DNA of 64,000 bases from an uncultured Clostridia bacterium (GTDB lineage Bacteria > Bacillota > Clostridia > Oscillospirales > Acutalibacteraceae). Shown here piece after piece: positions 25,681 through 33,969 of this stretch (position 1 is the first letter of the stretch; each line of letters begins with the position of its first letter). Where the stretch lies: assembly GCA_945874765.1 (NCBI GenBank), contig CAMCHQ010000006.1, forward strand, positions 1 to 64,000. Reading direction: 5' to 3'. The position numbers and the translations under genes were made by a program. The notes under the pieces are model-generated. The model saw only the letters and a program-made list of their open reading frames with translations. It had not been told where the DNA came from and did no database searches.

Positions 25681-25715
25681 TAGCCGACTGTATTTTTATA
25701 AGTCGGCTATTTTTT
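25681..25715 (+). terminator. Terminator after the giant gene
   Basis: TAGCCGAC (25681-25688) pairs with GTCGGCTA (25702-25709) and is followed by T6. Confidence 0.85.
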
Positions 25716-25737
25716 ATCGTTTACGGAGGTGTTTTTA

Positions 25738-26100
25738 ATGACAAAAAATGAAATGTTAAATCAAAAAGTCTGTGATAAAATGCAGGCTGAACTCGACGAA
25801 TTTATTGCCGAACTTAAAACTAAATCATCATCAGAGATTATTGAATGTGCCTATGAACTTATATACAAAGAGGACATTTTACAGAGCTTTGATTTTGATA
25901 TTCGGGGTAATAACCCACTAACAAATGAACAGGCAAAGGCTTTGCTTTCTCTTAAAAATCCTCTTGATTATCTCTATCAGGAATGGGTTGAATATGATGG
26001 CTCTATACTGGATACCCTGCGTTTAAGTAATGATTTTGCTATTGATAAGCAGATTGAACATATTAAATCACGAGCCGAAAGGGAAAGAGAGTGCAGGTAG
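25738..26100 (+). CDS. DUF3848-like ICE protein
   Basis: A 120-residue helical protein. The pattern VCDKMQAELDEFIAELK ... IIECAYELIYKEDIL and the C-terminal LLSLKNPLDYLYQEW fit my recollection of the DUF3848 family from Clostridia ICEs; this was not checked. The start is ATG 25738 after ACGGAGGTG. It precedes the primase-like gene with a slight overlap. Function unknown. Confidence 0.7.
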   Translation: MTKNEMLNQKVCDKMQAELDEFIAELKTKSSSEIIECAYELIYKEDILQSFDFDIRGNNPLTNEQAKALLSLKNPLDYLYQEWVEYDGSILDTLRLSNDFAIDKQIEHIKSRAERERECR

Positions 26101-26102
26101 TT

Positions 26103-27128
26103 ATGCCATATTACAGCAGAGAAATTATTGACAAAATAAGGGATATAGACTTGCTGACTTATCTTGAAAATTATGAGCCTAATGAGCTTGTAAAACTTAA
26201 CGAGCGAATGTACTCAACAAGAGAACACGACAGTTTGAAAATATCAAACGGTATGTGGTGTTGGTGGAGCAGAAGAATAGGCGGCAAGTCTGCTCTTGAT
26301 TTTTTAATTAAGGTAAGAGGTATGAAATTTGTTGATGCAGTAAGTCTGTTGCTGAACAAAACTGCTATTCAACCGCCTATCTATTCAAAGCCTTTGGCTG
26401 TACCAAAAGCCAAGAAACTTATCTTGCCTGGAAAGGCAACAGACAATAGCCGTCTTGCTTTGTACTTGCAGAAGGACAGAGGAATTAATGAAGAAATAGT
26501 TGAATATTGCATCAAAAACAACCTGATATATGAGGGATTATATAAGAGTGAAAAGTCGGATAAAGTATTCCGAAATGCAGTCTTTGTAGGCTATGATTCA
26601 TCAGGTCAGGCAAAGTATGCTGCATACCGTAGCCTTAACAAAAGCAGGTACATGGGTGATTGCTCCGGCAGTACAAAGGAGTATTCTTTTCGGCTCGGTG
26701 CAAACAAAGACAGTAACGAGCTGCATCTGTTTGAATGTGCAATAGACGCCCTATCATTTGCAACTTTGCTTAAAATGAAAGGTCATAATTGGCAGGAATA
26801 CAACCTTATTTCCCTTTCAGGAGTGTACCAACCGAAAGAGCAAATTGAGGAAAGTACGGTACCTATCGCACTTGCCAATTATCTTAAAGAAAACCCAAAT
26901 ATAAACACAGTAAAACTGCATTTGGATAACGATTATACAGGCAGAATGGCAACAAAAGCCCTGCAAGTTATTCTACCTAAAAATATAAAAGTCATTGACA
27001 AACCCGTTAAGTACGGCAAAGATGTCAATGACTTTTTGCTTATCAAAAAAGGCATCTTGAAGCCTTTCAAATACAATTGGAGGAACGAGAAAAATGTCAA
27101 AAAAGAAAGTTTATGCCCTACTCGTTGA
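26103..27128 (+). CDS. Toprim-domain primase-like protein (DUF3991-type)
   Basis: A 341-residue protein. The N-terminal part (residues about 25-85, YSTREHDSLKISNGMWCWWS, GGKSALDFLI) matches the DUF3991/CHC2-like region of primase-like ICE proteins. The C-terminal half carries a Toprim fold, with the acidic motifs HLFECAIDALSFA and LHLDNDYTGRMA. It probably acts in replication or second-strand synthesis of transferred ICE DNA. I favour ATG 26103 (MPYYSREII); GTG 26091 is in frame. The 3' end overlaps the next gene by 35 nt. Confidence 0.82.
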   Translation: MPYYSREIIDKIRDIDLLTYLENYEPNELVKLNERMYSTREHDSLKISNGMWCWWSRRIGGKSALDFLIKVRGMKFVDAVSLLLNKTAIQPPIYSKPLAVPKAKKLILPGKATDNSRLALYLQKDRGINEEIVEYCIKNNLIYEGLYKSEKSDKVFRNAVFVGYDSSGQAKYAAYRSLNKSRYMGDCSGSTKEYSFRLGANKDSNELHLFECAIDALSFATLLKMKGHNWQEYNLISLSGVYQPKEQIEESTVPIALANYLKENPNINTVKLHLDNDYTGRMATKALQVILPKNIKVIDKPVKYGKDVNDFLLIKKGILKPFKYNWRNEKNVKKESLCPTR

Positions 27129-27819
27129 GCCTAATAACAAGCCGAAAATAACAGAGCTTGAGGAGGACGATAAGGCAATTAAAGAGATTGTCGGAGGAGA
27201 ATATGACAGTATTTATTACCCCGATGATGAGGTCGCAATTCTATATAACAAGAACGGAGTTAAGGACGGTCATACGCTTAACAGAGTAATCCGTAAGACA
27301 GAAATTAACGAACAAAATATGTCATATACGGAGCTTAAATCTCTGTTTAGAAAGGCTGAAAATGAAGGCAAACACATTGTCGGTTACATCACATTTACTG
27401 AGGATAGCTTTGATAAAAAGTACCCTTTAGGTGCAAGAACTTATGCTGTGAGTAGTAACAATAAAGCCTTTCAATCGGGTATGGGCGGTTACTCTATTTA
27501 CGGTTCGTCAGTTGATAATTCCGATCCATTTGTAAGGTTGGAAAGGTATATGAAAGACGAACACGGCGGTGCTGAAGGTTGGAGGATTGAGCGTTGCTAT
27601 ACAAGAGATGTTACACCTTTGGTTGATATGATTGTTGCCGATAACTTCCTTGTTTGCTATGTACCAAACGAAAAATACACAGTTGAGGACATTCCACAGG
27701 AGCTTGTTGATAAGTATTTCAAAGAGTTTGAAAAGCCTGATAATTTCTTCCGTAAAGCAAACGGAGAGATTGCAGTTATCAATGAAAACCGCAAGTCAAA
27801 AGATGATATGGAACGGTAA
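27094..27819 (+). CDS. DUF3846-like ICE protein
   Basis: A 241-residue protein. Residues about 1-70 (KVYALLVEPNNKPKITELEE ... EIVGGEYDSIYYPDDEVAIL) fit the DUF3846 pattern; residues 85-240 look like a second small domain with YTELKSLFRKAENEGKHIVG and a Gly-rich GMGGYSIYGSS. It ends in the DMER-type tail shared with cluster neighbours. It is the last gene before the candidate oriT. Function unknown. Confidence 0.75.
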   Translation: MSKKKVYALLVEPNNKPKITELEEDDKAIKEIVGGEYDSIYYPDDEVAILYNKNGVKDGHTLNRVIRKTEINEQNMSYTELKSLFRKAENEGKHIVGYITFTEDSFDKKYPLGARTYAVSSNNKAFQSGMGGYSIYGSSVDNSDPFVRLERYMKDEHGGAEGWRIERCYTRDVTPLVDMIVADNFLVCYVPNEKYTVEDIPQELVDKYFKEFEKPDNFFRKANGEIAVINENRKSKDDMER

Positions 27820-27879
27820 AATTGCCGAGAAAAATCCTTTTCGGGTGGTTAAAATGGCAAAGCTCAATACCGTTGCATT

Positions 27880-27960
27880 GTCTTAACCAGCAGACTGTTT
27901 GTAATTACATTTGTAATTTCAAACAGTAAATGCCGGTTAGGGATAAATCCCTAAAACCCT
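27880..27960. other. Candidate origin of transfer (oriT)
   Basis: A noncoding stretch of inverted repeats just upstream of mobC and the relaxase. CTGTTTG (27895-27901) pairs with CAAACAG (27920-27926) around inner arms AATTAC/GTAATT, giving a 13-bp stem with one mismatch. TTAGGGAT (27937-27944) pairs with ATCCCTAA (27947-27954). Outer TTAACC and GGTTA can also pair. oriT sites commonly lie beside relaxosome genes and contain such repeats. No nick site is identified. Confidence 0.5.
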
Positions 27961-27995
27961 TTTACAAAAATCAAATCACAGGAGGAAAAATTACA

Positions 27996-28160
27996 ATGAA
28001 AGTTTTAATATTCTTTATCGCATTTATTCTTGGAGGAATGGCAGGCATAGTTACTATGTGCCTTGCTCAAATCAACAGAGAAAGCGAGGCACAGCTCGAA
28101 AAAATTTCTCAACAGGAAAACAAAAACAAGGAGGAAGAAAAATGCAGAGAAACATCATAA
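27996..28160 (+). CDS. Small DUF3789-like membrane protein
   Basis: A 54-residue ORF: one N-terminal membrane helix (VLIFFIAFILGGMAGIVTM) followed by CLAQINRESEAQ and a charged Glu/Lys tail. The GGMAGIVTMCLAQINR signature fits small DUF3789-type proteins in Clostridia ICEs. Its ATG follows AGGAGG by 9 nt; the longer ORF in the track starts within the candidate oriT. It overlaps the mobC start. Function unknown. Confidence 0.7.
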   Translation: MKVLIFFIAFILGGMAGIVTMCLAQINRESEAQLEKISQQENKNKEEEKCRETS

Positions 28161-28480
28161 GACAATTTCGTTTTAACCAAGAGGAAAACGAAGTGTTAAA
28201 GGAAAAGGCAAAGAAATGTTGCATCACCGACTCTGCTCTTGTTCGTATGCTTGTTCTTGGTTTTATTCCAAAGCCAAAGCCTGAAAAAGAATTTTACGAT
28301 GCTTTGCGTTATCTTTCTTCAATGAGTAACAGTTTGCACCAAATCTCTGCAAAGGCAAATGCACTCAATTTTATTGATGTTCCTAAACTTGACAAGACGA
28401 TTGAAAGTGTTGAAAAGCTCAAGGAAGATTTGTATGAGTGTTACATCAAACCCGACAGAGATGATGACAAGTGGCAGTAA
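28142..28480 (+). CDS. mobC: MobC-type relaxosome accessory protein
   Basis: A 112-residue basic protein with a ribbon-helix-helix-like N-terminus (RNIIRQFRFNQEENEVLKEK, then TDSALVRMLVLGF) and a C-terminal helix, LHQISAKANALNFIDVP, as in MobC proteins. MobC helps open DNA at oriT and position the relaxase. The start is ATG 28142 after AAGGAGGAAG. It overlaps the relaxase gene by 10 nt and is about 180 nt from the candidate oriT. Confidence 0.85.
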   Translation: MQRNIIRQFRFNQEENEVLKEKAKKCCITDSALVRMLVLGFIPKPKPEKEFYDALRYLSSMSNSLHQISAKANALNFIDVPKLDKTIESVEKLKEDLYECYIKPDRDDDKWQ

Positions 28481-29883
28481 CTAAATTATGGAAGGTAACG
28501 GATAGACTTGACCGAGTTCTTGACTATGCAGAAGATGAAGAAAAAACACGCAAGCCTAAATATTCTAATACTCAATGGCAGGCACTTAAAGATGTTTTGG
28601 AATATGCCAAAGACGAAGAAAAAACGGAACAGGAATTATTTGTTACAGGTATTAACTGTAACGCAAGTAAAGCTCGTGAGCAGTTCGTTATGGTTAAAGA
28701 GCAATATAACAAGACAGGCGGAATACAAGCCTATCACGGATATATCAGTTTTAAGAATACTGATGAACTATCTCCCGAACTTGCTCATCAAATCGGCATT
28801 GAGTTTGCAAACAAGGTTTGGGGCGAGAGATTTCAAATTGTTGTTACTACCCATTTGAATACAAAATGTTTGCATTGCCATTATGTCATTAACTCTGTTT
28901 CACTTGTTGACGGTAAAATGTTAGCCAATAAGGAAAAGGCTTGGTTTTATTTTCATCATATAGCAGATGAAATATGCAGAAAGTACGGACTTTTTGTTAT
29001 TGAAAATCCCGACAGAAACAACGAGCCTGATTTTATCACTTTGCAGGATAAACAAAGTGTAAAAGAACAATCGGGTATTCCCACAAGAAGAAATCTTGTT
29101 CGCTTTGCCGTTGACGAGGCTGTTGAGCATAGCAGAACAATGGAAGAATTCAAAAGGTATCTTTCAAAAATGGGATATAAATACAGGATTAGTCCTACAC
29201 TCAAATATTGGTCTGTTACTGCTGACGGTTGGAAACAACCCGTTAGGTTATATAGGCTCGGAGAAAACTATACAAACATTAGAATACAGGAACGAGTTGC
29301 AGAAAACGCTTTGTATATGAGCTTGAACGCAAAGCCTTTTCAAAAGGCACATTATGTTCCTTACAATGAATTTAATCCGCTTAAAGCAAAAGGCAGTTTA
29401 TATAACCTATATCTCTATTACTGTTATCGGCTTGGAGCGTTTGATAAACCTAACGAAAAACAGAAAACAAGAGAGTATAACAGACTTCATTATCTTCTTC
29501 GTGAGGATTTGATGAAGGTAGATAAATATTCACAGGAGGCAGAGCTGCTCGGAAAGAATCACATTGATACTTCCGAACAGCTTTTCTCATATAAAGAGTC
29601 TGTGGAAAAGGAAATTGAAACCTTAACAGATGAAAGAAAACACCTGAGAAACAAAATACGTCATAAGGACATAAGTGAGGTTGAGCTTTCACAGATTAAG
29701 AAAGAAATATCCGACATATCCGCAAGGCTCAAAAAACTACGCAACGAGCTTAATCTCTGCAATGATATTGCCGAGCGTTCCCACATTGTTGAGGAGAAAG
29801 TTCAGCAGATTGAAAAAGATGAGAATAAGCAGGAGCGTAAATACAAATCAAAGGAGGAAAGACTTGATGAACAGTTCAGGTGA
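28471..29883 (+). CDS. MobP-type relaxase (MobA/VirD2 family)
   Basis: A 470-residue relaxase. It begins MAVTKLWKV as usual for this family. The three-His metal site appears in HLNTKCLHCHYVINSVS (near residues 130-146), and the catalytic Tyr is probably among the early tyrosines (RVLDYAEDEEKT). The C-terminal half has coiled-coil-rich segments. It would nick oriT, stay attached to the 5' end and pilot the strand to VirD4. GTG 28471 lies inside mobC with no clear ribosome site, so translation is likely coupled. Confidence 0.9.
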   Translation: MAVTKLWKVTDRLDRVLDYAEDEEKTRKPKYSNTQWQALKDVLEYAKDEEKTEQELFVTGINCNASKAREQFVMVKEQYNKTGGIQAYHGYISFKNTDELSPELAHQIGIEFANKVWGERFQIVVTTHLNTKCLHCHYVINSVSLVDGKMLANKEKAWFYFHHIADEICRKYGLFVIENPDRNNEPDFITLQDKQSVKEQSGIPTRRNLVRFAVDEAVEHSRTMEEFKRYLSKMGYKYRISPTLKYWSVTADGWKQPVRLYRLGENYTNIRIQERVAENALYMSLNAKPFQKAHYVPYNEFNPLKAKGSLYNLYLYYCYRLGAFDKPNEKQKTREYNRLHYLLREDLMKVDKYSQEAELLGKNHIDTSEQLFSYKESVEKEIETLTDERKHLRNKIRHKDISEVELSQIKKEISDISARLKKLRNELNLCNDIAERSHIVEEKVQQIEKDENKQERKYKSKEERLDEQFR

Positions 29884-30688
29884 TGCAGCCGAACAAGTTG
29901 TAAGGCTGTCCCTTGAAGGCTTTGAGGTTGTAGCCAAAGTATCCGGCGAGGCGGCAAAGAGTATTGCCGTACTTCTCATTTCTGCTCTCAAACAGGAACA
30001 GAAAACAAAGGGAAAGGCAAGACTTACAAATATGATTAAGTCGGGCAAGGAACTTAAAGTTTACACGGTGCAACAAAAAGACCTCAAAGAGTTCACAAAA
30101 CACGCAAAGAAATACGGTGTCCTTTATACCGTTTTGCGTGACAAAAACAACAAGGACAAAAATGCTTTTGTTGATATTATCGCAAGAGCTGATGATGCGT
30201 CAAAAATTCAAAGAATTATTGACCGATTTGACCTTACTACTGTTGATAAGGGTACCATTGTATCTCAATCGGAAAAGGCTATTGAAGAACGCAAAAAGAA
30301 AGCAGAAGAAAAAACCGACAAATCGGAAAACAATGAATTTTTTGACGAAATATTTGCCGAGAACAGTTCGGAAAAATCTGCTGATGAGAGCGAACATAAG
30401 CCTATCCAAAGAGAAAACCCTTTTACACCTCAGACGGAAAAAAGCCCTCCGTCCGAGAACGGCTCTATCGGGGAAAGTACATTATCTAACGAGGGTACTG
30501 TTGTAAAAGATAAGAAACCGTCAGTTAGAGAGAAACTTAACGAGTACAGACGGCAGATTAAGCAACAGAAAGAGCAGGATAAGCAAACCCCTGTTGTTGA
30601 TGAAAAGCCAAAGGCAGACAAAAAGCCTGCCGTAACAGAGCATCAGCAACCTAAACCAATTAAAAATAAAAAACCAAAGGAGAGATAA
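29867..30688 (+). CDS. PcfB-like conjugation protein (DUF3801)
   Basis: A 273-residue protein. The first 120 residues (GDAAEQVVRLSLEGFEVVAK, then LKVYTVQQKDLKEFTKHAKK and YGVLYTVLRDK) match the PcfB/DUF3801 pattern; in pCF10 PcfB links relaxosome and coupling protein. The C-terminal part is a charged, Pro/Lys-rich, probably disordered tail. The start is ATG 29867, after AAAGGAGG, inside the relaxase gene. Position between relaxase and VirD4 suits an adaptor role. Confidence 0.82.
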   Translation: MNSSGDAAEQVVRLSLEGFEVVAKVSGEAAKSIAVLLISALKQEQKTKGKARLTNMIKSGKELKVYTVQQKDLKEFTKHAKKYGVLYTVLRDKNNKDKNAFVDIIARADDASKIQRIIDRFDLTTVDKGTIVSQSEKAIEERKKKAEEKTDKSENNEFFDEIFAENSSEKSADESEHKPIQRENPFTPQTEKSPPSENGSIGESTLSNEGTVVKDKKPSVREKLNEYRRQIKQQKEQDKQTPVVDEKPKADKKPAVTEHQQPKPIKNKKPKER

Positions 30689-30691
30689 TTT

Positions 30692-31570
30692 ATGTCTTAC
30701 ACACCAAAACAGAGAACATTCAAAAAGCGTGAGAGCAAGGAGGAATTTGCGGCACGCAAAAAAGCCGAAAAAGAACAGGCTTACGAAATCATTGACAATT
30801 CCATTACGGATATAATGCAAGATGATGAACACTTTAAGGAGTATCTTCATTTTCAGTCCCGTATGGAAAGGTACACCGTATCAAACACATTACTGATTAT
30901 GGCACAATGCCCTGACGCAACTCAGCTCAAATCCGCAAATTCGTGGGGAGAGCTTGACGCATCTATTAACAAAGGCGAAAAAGGAATTAAAATCCTTGAG
31001 CCTCATGATTACATTGATGAAAACGGCGAGCAAAGAACATCATACAATGTCAAATATGTATTTGATGTTTCACAGACAAATGCTCAGCCACAGCCTGCAA
31101 AGTCTTTTGACCATTCACCAAAGGCACTTGTTAAGGCTATGCTTAATGCAACGGCTCTTAACAAGTCGGCAGTTGATGAACTTCCTATCAATAACTCAAC
31201 TGCATACTTTGATGATAAGAGCAAAACTCTTATGATTAAAAGACATTCCGAGACACTTGCAATGTTCAAGGATATTGCAAGAGAGCTTTCACTTGCAGAA
31301 ATTGCCAACAACAGTGATGAATACAATCGTACCGAGTGTATTCCGTCTGCCGTATGTGCGTCATATATGCTTTGTGAAAAGTACGGCATTGATAACTCCG
31401 ACATAAATGTTGCAAGTGCCAAAACAATGTGGAACGGCAAGGAAAACAAAGATATTCGCACAATGCTTACAATGGCGAATGACAGCGTTTATTCCGTAAG
31501 CAAAGACATTTATGTTGAAATGAACAAAGCAAAGGACAAGGAGCCGAAAACACAGGAACAGACAAGATAG
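30692..31570 (+). CDS. ArdC-like protein with an altered metal site
   Basis: A 292-residue protein. The N-terminal half (RYTVSNTLLIMAQCPDATQL, NSWGELDASINKGEKGIKIL) matches the ssDNA-binding domain of ArdC antirestriction proteins and resembles the start of the giant protein. ArdC usually has a metalloprotease-like HExxH motif in its C-terminal half; here the matching stretch reads DIARELSLAEI, so both zinc-binding His seem to be missing. It may protect incoming single strands without peptidase activity. It sits between the PcfB-like and VirD4 genes. Confidence 0.75.
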   Translation: MSYTPKQRTFKKRESKEEFAARKKAEKEQAYEIIDNSITDIMQDDEHFKEYLHFQSRMERYTVSNTLLIMAQCPDATQLKSANSWGELDASINKGEKGIKILEPHDYIDENGEQRTSYNVKYVFDVSQTNAQPQPAKSFDHSPKALVKAMLNATALNKSAVDELPINNSTAYFDDKSKTLMIKRHSETLAMFKDIARELSLAEIANNSDEYNRTECIPSAVCASYMLCEKYGIDNSDINVASAKTMWNGKENKDIRTMLTMANDSVYSVSKDIYVEMNKAKDKEPKTQEQTR

Positions 31571-31583
31571 GAGGTAACTATCC

Positions 31584-31781
31584 GTGAAAGAAGAACGATA
31601 CTATCTTGTACTTAACGATGACGAACAGAGCCTTTTAATAAGGTCTTTGAATGACGAAAGAACTGCTCAATTAAAAAACGGCAAAGCCGTTGATTCCATT
31701 GATGAGCTTATCGTAAAAGTTGGCAAAGCACCTTTGAAAAAGATTAAAGTTCTTGAAAGGTCGGATTGCTGTGCGAGATAA
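31584..31781 (+). CDS. Small conserved ICE protein
   Basis: A 65-residue protein, YYLVLNDDEQSLLIRSLNDE followed by a Lys/Val-rich stretch and a Cys pair near the end. The N-terminal pattern is common in short proteins upstream of VirD4 in Clostridia ICEs; function unknown. GTG 31584 follows GGAGGTAAC. It overlaps the start of the virD4-like gene by 11 nt. Confidence 0.7.
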   Translation: MKEERYYLVLNDDEQSLLIRSLNDERTAQLKNGKAVDSIDELIVKVGKAPLKKIKVLERSDCCAR

Positions 31782-33591
31782 GAATGATAAACAGGCTATT
31801 ATTATTCTTTCCGTTCTCGGTATTGCTCCTGTAATATGGCTTGGCTTGTGTATTGCTCCGTCAGTACACGGCGGACTTGCAGAGATTATCCCTGCATTAG
31901 CAAACGCAATTAACAATCCATTTGATATTAGCTTATGTGAGGACAGCTTAAAAACTGTCCTCATTTTGCTTTTAATCTATGCCCTTGTAATTTGCGTTAT
32001 CATCTCAAGCCTACGCAATTACCGTAAAGGCGAAGAACACGGTTCAGCTAAGTGGGGAGATGCAAATAAGGTAAACAAGAAATACCGCCAAAAGCCTGAA
32101 AACAATAACAAGATTATGACACAGAATGTTGCTATTGGACTTAACAATAAAAAGCATAGACGAAACCTAAATACTCTTGTTTGCGGCGGCTCAGGTGCAG
32201 GTAAAACCTTTTTCTATGCAAAGCCTAACCTTATGCAATGTAACTGCTCCTTTGTTATTACAGACCCGAAGGGCGAAATTCTCCGTGATTGCGGACAAAT
32301 GTTAATTGATGAAGGATACAAAGTTCTCGTACTCGACCTTATCAATATGGAGCAAAGTGATTGCTATAACCCATTTGTATATCTCAAAACAGATAATGAT
32401 GTGCAAAGGCTTGTAACCAATCTCTTTAAGGCAACAACACCGAAGAACTCAACGAATAGTGATCCTTTTTGGGATAACTTGGCACAAACGCTATTACTTG
32501 CCCTTGTATTTTTTCTGCATTATGAGGCTCCCGAAGAAGAACAGAATTTTGCAATGGTAATGGAAATGATACGAGCAGGAGCTATTGATGATGAAGAAGA
32601 ACAATCATTTAGTCCGCTTGATTCACTATTTAATGAGTTAGAAAGCAGAAACCCTGAACATATAGCCGTGAAATACTACCGCAGCTATCATTCAGGCTCC
32701 AACAAAACTCTTAAATCTATTCAAATTACCCTTATATCAAGACTTGATAAATTCAATCTTGACAGTCTTGCATCATTGACTATATGTGATGAGCTTGATT
32801 TGGAAAAGCTCGGAGAAGAAAAGACGGCTTTGTTTGCAGTTATCCCCGATAATGATACAAGCTTTAATTTTCTTGTATCAATGCTTTATTCACAGCTCTT
32901 TCAATCTTTGTTCTACACGGCAGATAAAATCTACAAGGGTGCATTGCCCGTACCTGTTCATTTCCTTATGGACGAATTTGCCAATGTCAGCTTGCCCGAT
33001 GACTTTGACAAAATCCTGTCTGTAATGCGTTCTCGTGGCGTTTCTGTATCAATCATTATACAGAATATGGCTCAGCTCAAAGCCTTGTTTGAAAAGCAAT
33101 GGGAAAGCATAGTCGGTAACTGTGATGAATTTCTTTATCTGGGCGGTAACGAACAATCAACACACAAATATGTTTCCGAACTGCTTGGTAAAGAAACCAT
33201 TGATACAAACACCTACGGTAAAAGCTCAGGCAGGAACGGTAATTATTCAACCAATTACCAAATCAGCGGCAGAGAGCTTATGACACCTGATGAGGTGCGT
33301 ATGCTTGATAACAAGTATGCAATACTCTTTATTCGTGGCGAAAGACCTATACTTGATTTGAAATACGATATATTCAAACACCCTAAATTTTCTCTTACAG
33401 AGGACGGAGGAGCAAAGCCATATATCCATAATCCTATTGATGAAGATACAATGACTATTTCGTTCCCGAATATGTCGCTTAAAAATATTGACAGTATTGA
33501 GGTTGAAGATTACGGATTTGAGCTTGTTGCAGATATTGACCTTGAAAAAGAATTTGAAATGGAGGAAAATTCAAATGAAAAAACTAAATAG
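31771..33591 (+). CDS. virD4: VirD4/TraG-type coupling ATPase
   Basis: A 606-residue inner-membrane ATPase. Two membrane helices lie in the first 90 residues, then Walker A (CGGSGAGKTFFYAKPNL) and Walker B (HFLMDEFANV), with the TraG/VirD4 motif SRGVSVSIIIQNMAQLKALF. It couples the relaxase-DNA complex to the secretion channel. I favour GTG 31771, 8 nt after AAAGGTC; TTG 31753 in the track lacks a ribosome site. The 3' end overlaps the pilin-like gene. Confidence 0.95.
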   Translation: MRDKNDKQAIIILSVLGIAPVIWLGLCIAPSVHGGLAEIIPALANAINNPFDISLCEDSLKTVLILLLIYALVICVIISSLRNYRKGEEHGSAKWGDANKVNKKYRQKPENNNKIMTQNVAIGLNNKKHRRNLNTLVCGGSGAGKTFFYAKPNLMQCNCSFVITDPKGEILRDCGQMLIDEGYKVLVLDLINMEQSDCYNPFVYLKTDNDVQRLVTNLFKATTPKNSTNSDPFWDNLAQTLLLALVFFLHYEAPEEEQNFAMVMEMIRAGAIDDEEEQSFSPLDSLFNELESRNPEHIAVKYYRSYHSGSNKTLKSIQITLISRLDKFNLDSLASLTICDELDLEKLGEEKTALFAVIPDNDTSFNFLVSMLYSQLFQSLFYTADKIYKGALPVPVHFLMDEFANVSLPDDFDKILSVMRSRGVSVSIIIQNMAQLKALFEKQWESIVGNCDEFLYLGGNEQSTHKYVSELLGKETIDTNTYGKSSGRNGNYSTNYQISGRELMTPDEVRMLDNKYAILFIRGERPILDLKYDIFKHPKFSLTEDGGAKPYIHNPIDEDTMTISFPNMSLKNIDSIEVEDYGFELVADIDLEKEFEMEENSNEKTK

Positions 33592-33913
33592 CGAAAAGAA
33601 ATCTCCTTTAACAAAGGCAGATAAAAAAACAAGCAGAGTGCTTGCTGTTGTTACAGCTTTTGTACTCTGCTTTTCTTGTTGTACTGTGGCTTATGCCGCC
33701 GATGATCCACTTGCAGTAATTAACAACCTTTCAACCTTTATCTTCGGACTTATCCGTGCCGTTGGTCTTATTATCCTCGGCTTTGGTATTGTGCAGGTAG
33801 GACTTTCACTTAAATCCCACGATCCGTCACAGAGGGCAAACGGCTTTCTTACTCTTGCCGGTGGAGTAGTTATTACCTTCGCAAAGGAAATCCTTGACTT
33901 GATTGTGGGATGA
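33575..33913 (+). CDS. VirB2/Maff2-like small membrane protein
   Basis: A 112-residue protein with a basic N-terminus, a signal-like helix ending in CTVAYAADDP, and two hydrophobic segments (FIFGLIRAVGLIILGFGI and FLTLAGGVVITFAKEILDLI) joined by a short polar loop. This is the layout of VirB2/TrbC pilin-like or Maff2-type proteins of Gram-positive T4SS. It could form part of the transfer channel. The start is ATG 33575 after GGAGGAAAA, inside the virD4-like gene. Confidence 0.75.
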   Translation: MKKLNSEKKSPLTKADKKTSRVLAVVTAFVLCFSCCTVAYAADDPLAVINNLSTFIFGLIRAVGLIILGFGIVQVGLSLKSHDPSQRANGFLTLAGGVVITFAKEILDLIVG

Positions 33914-33922
33914 TTTTATTTT

Positions 33923-33953
33923 AGCAAGCGACTTATTTTATAAGTTGCTTGCT
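33923..33953 (+). other. Hairpin between pilin-like and virB6-like genes
   Basis: AGCAAGCGACTTA pairs with TAAGTTGCTTGCT (13 bp, one G-U pair) around TTTTA. There is no T tract, so it may stabilise the pilin-like mRNA or slow readthrough rather than terminate. Confidence 0.6.
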
Positions 33954-33969
33954 TATTGGAGGTGTTTTA

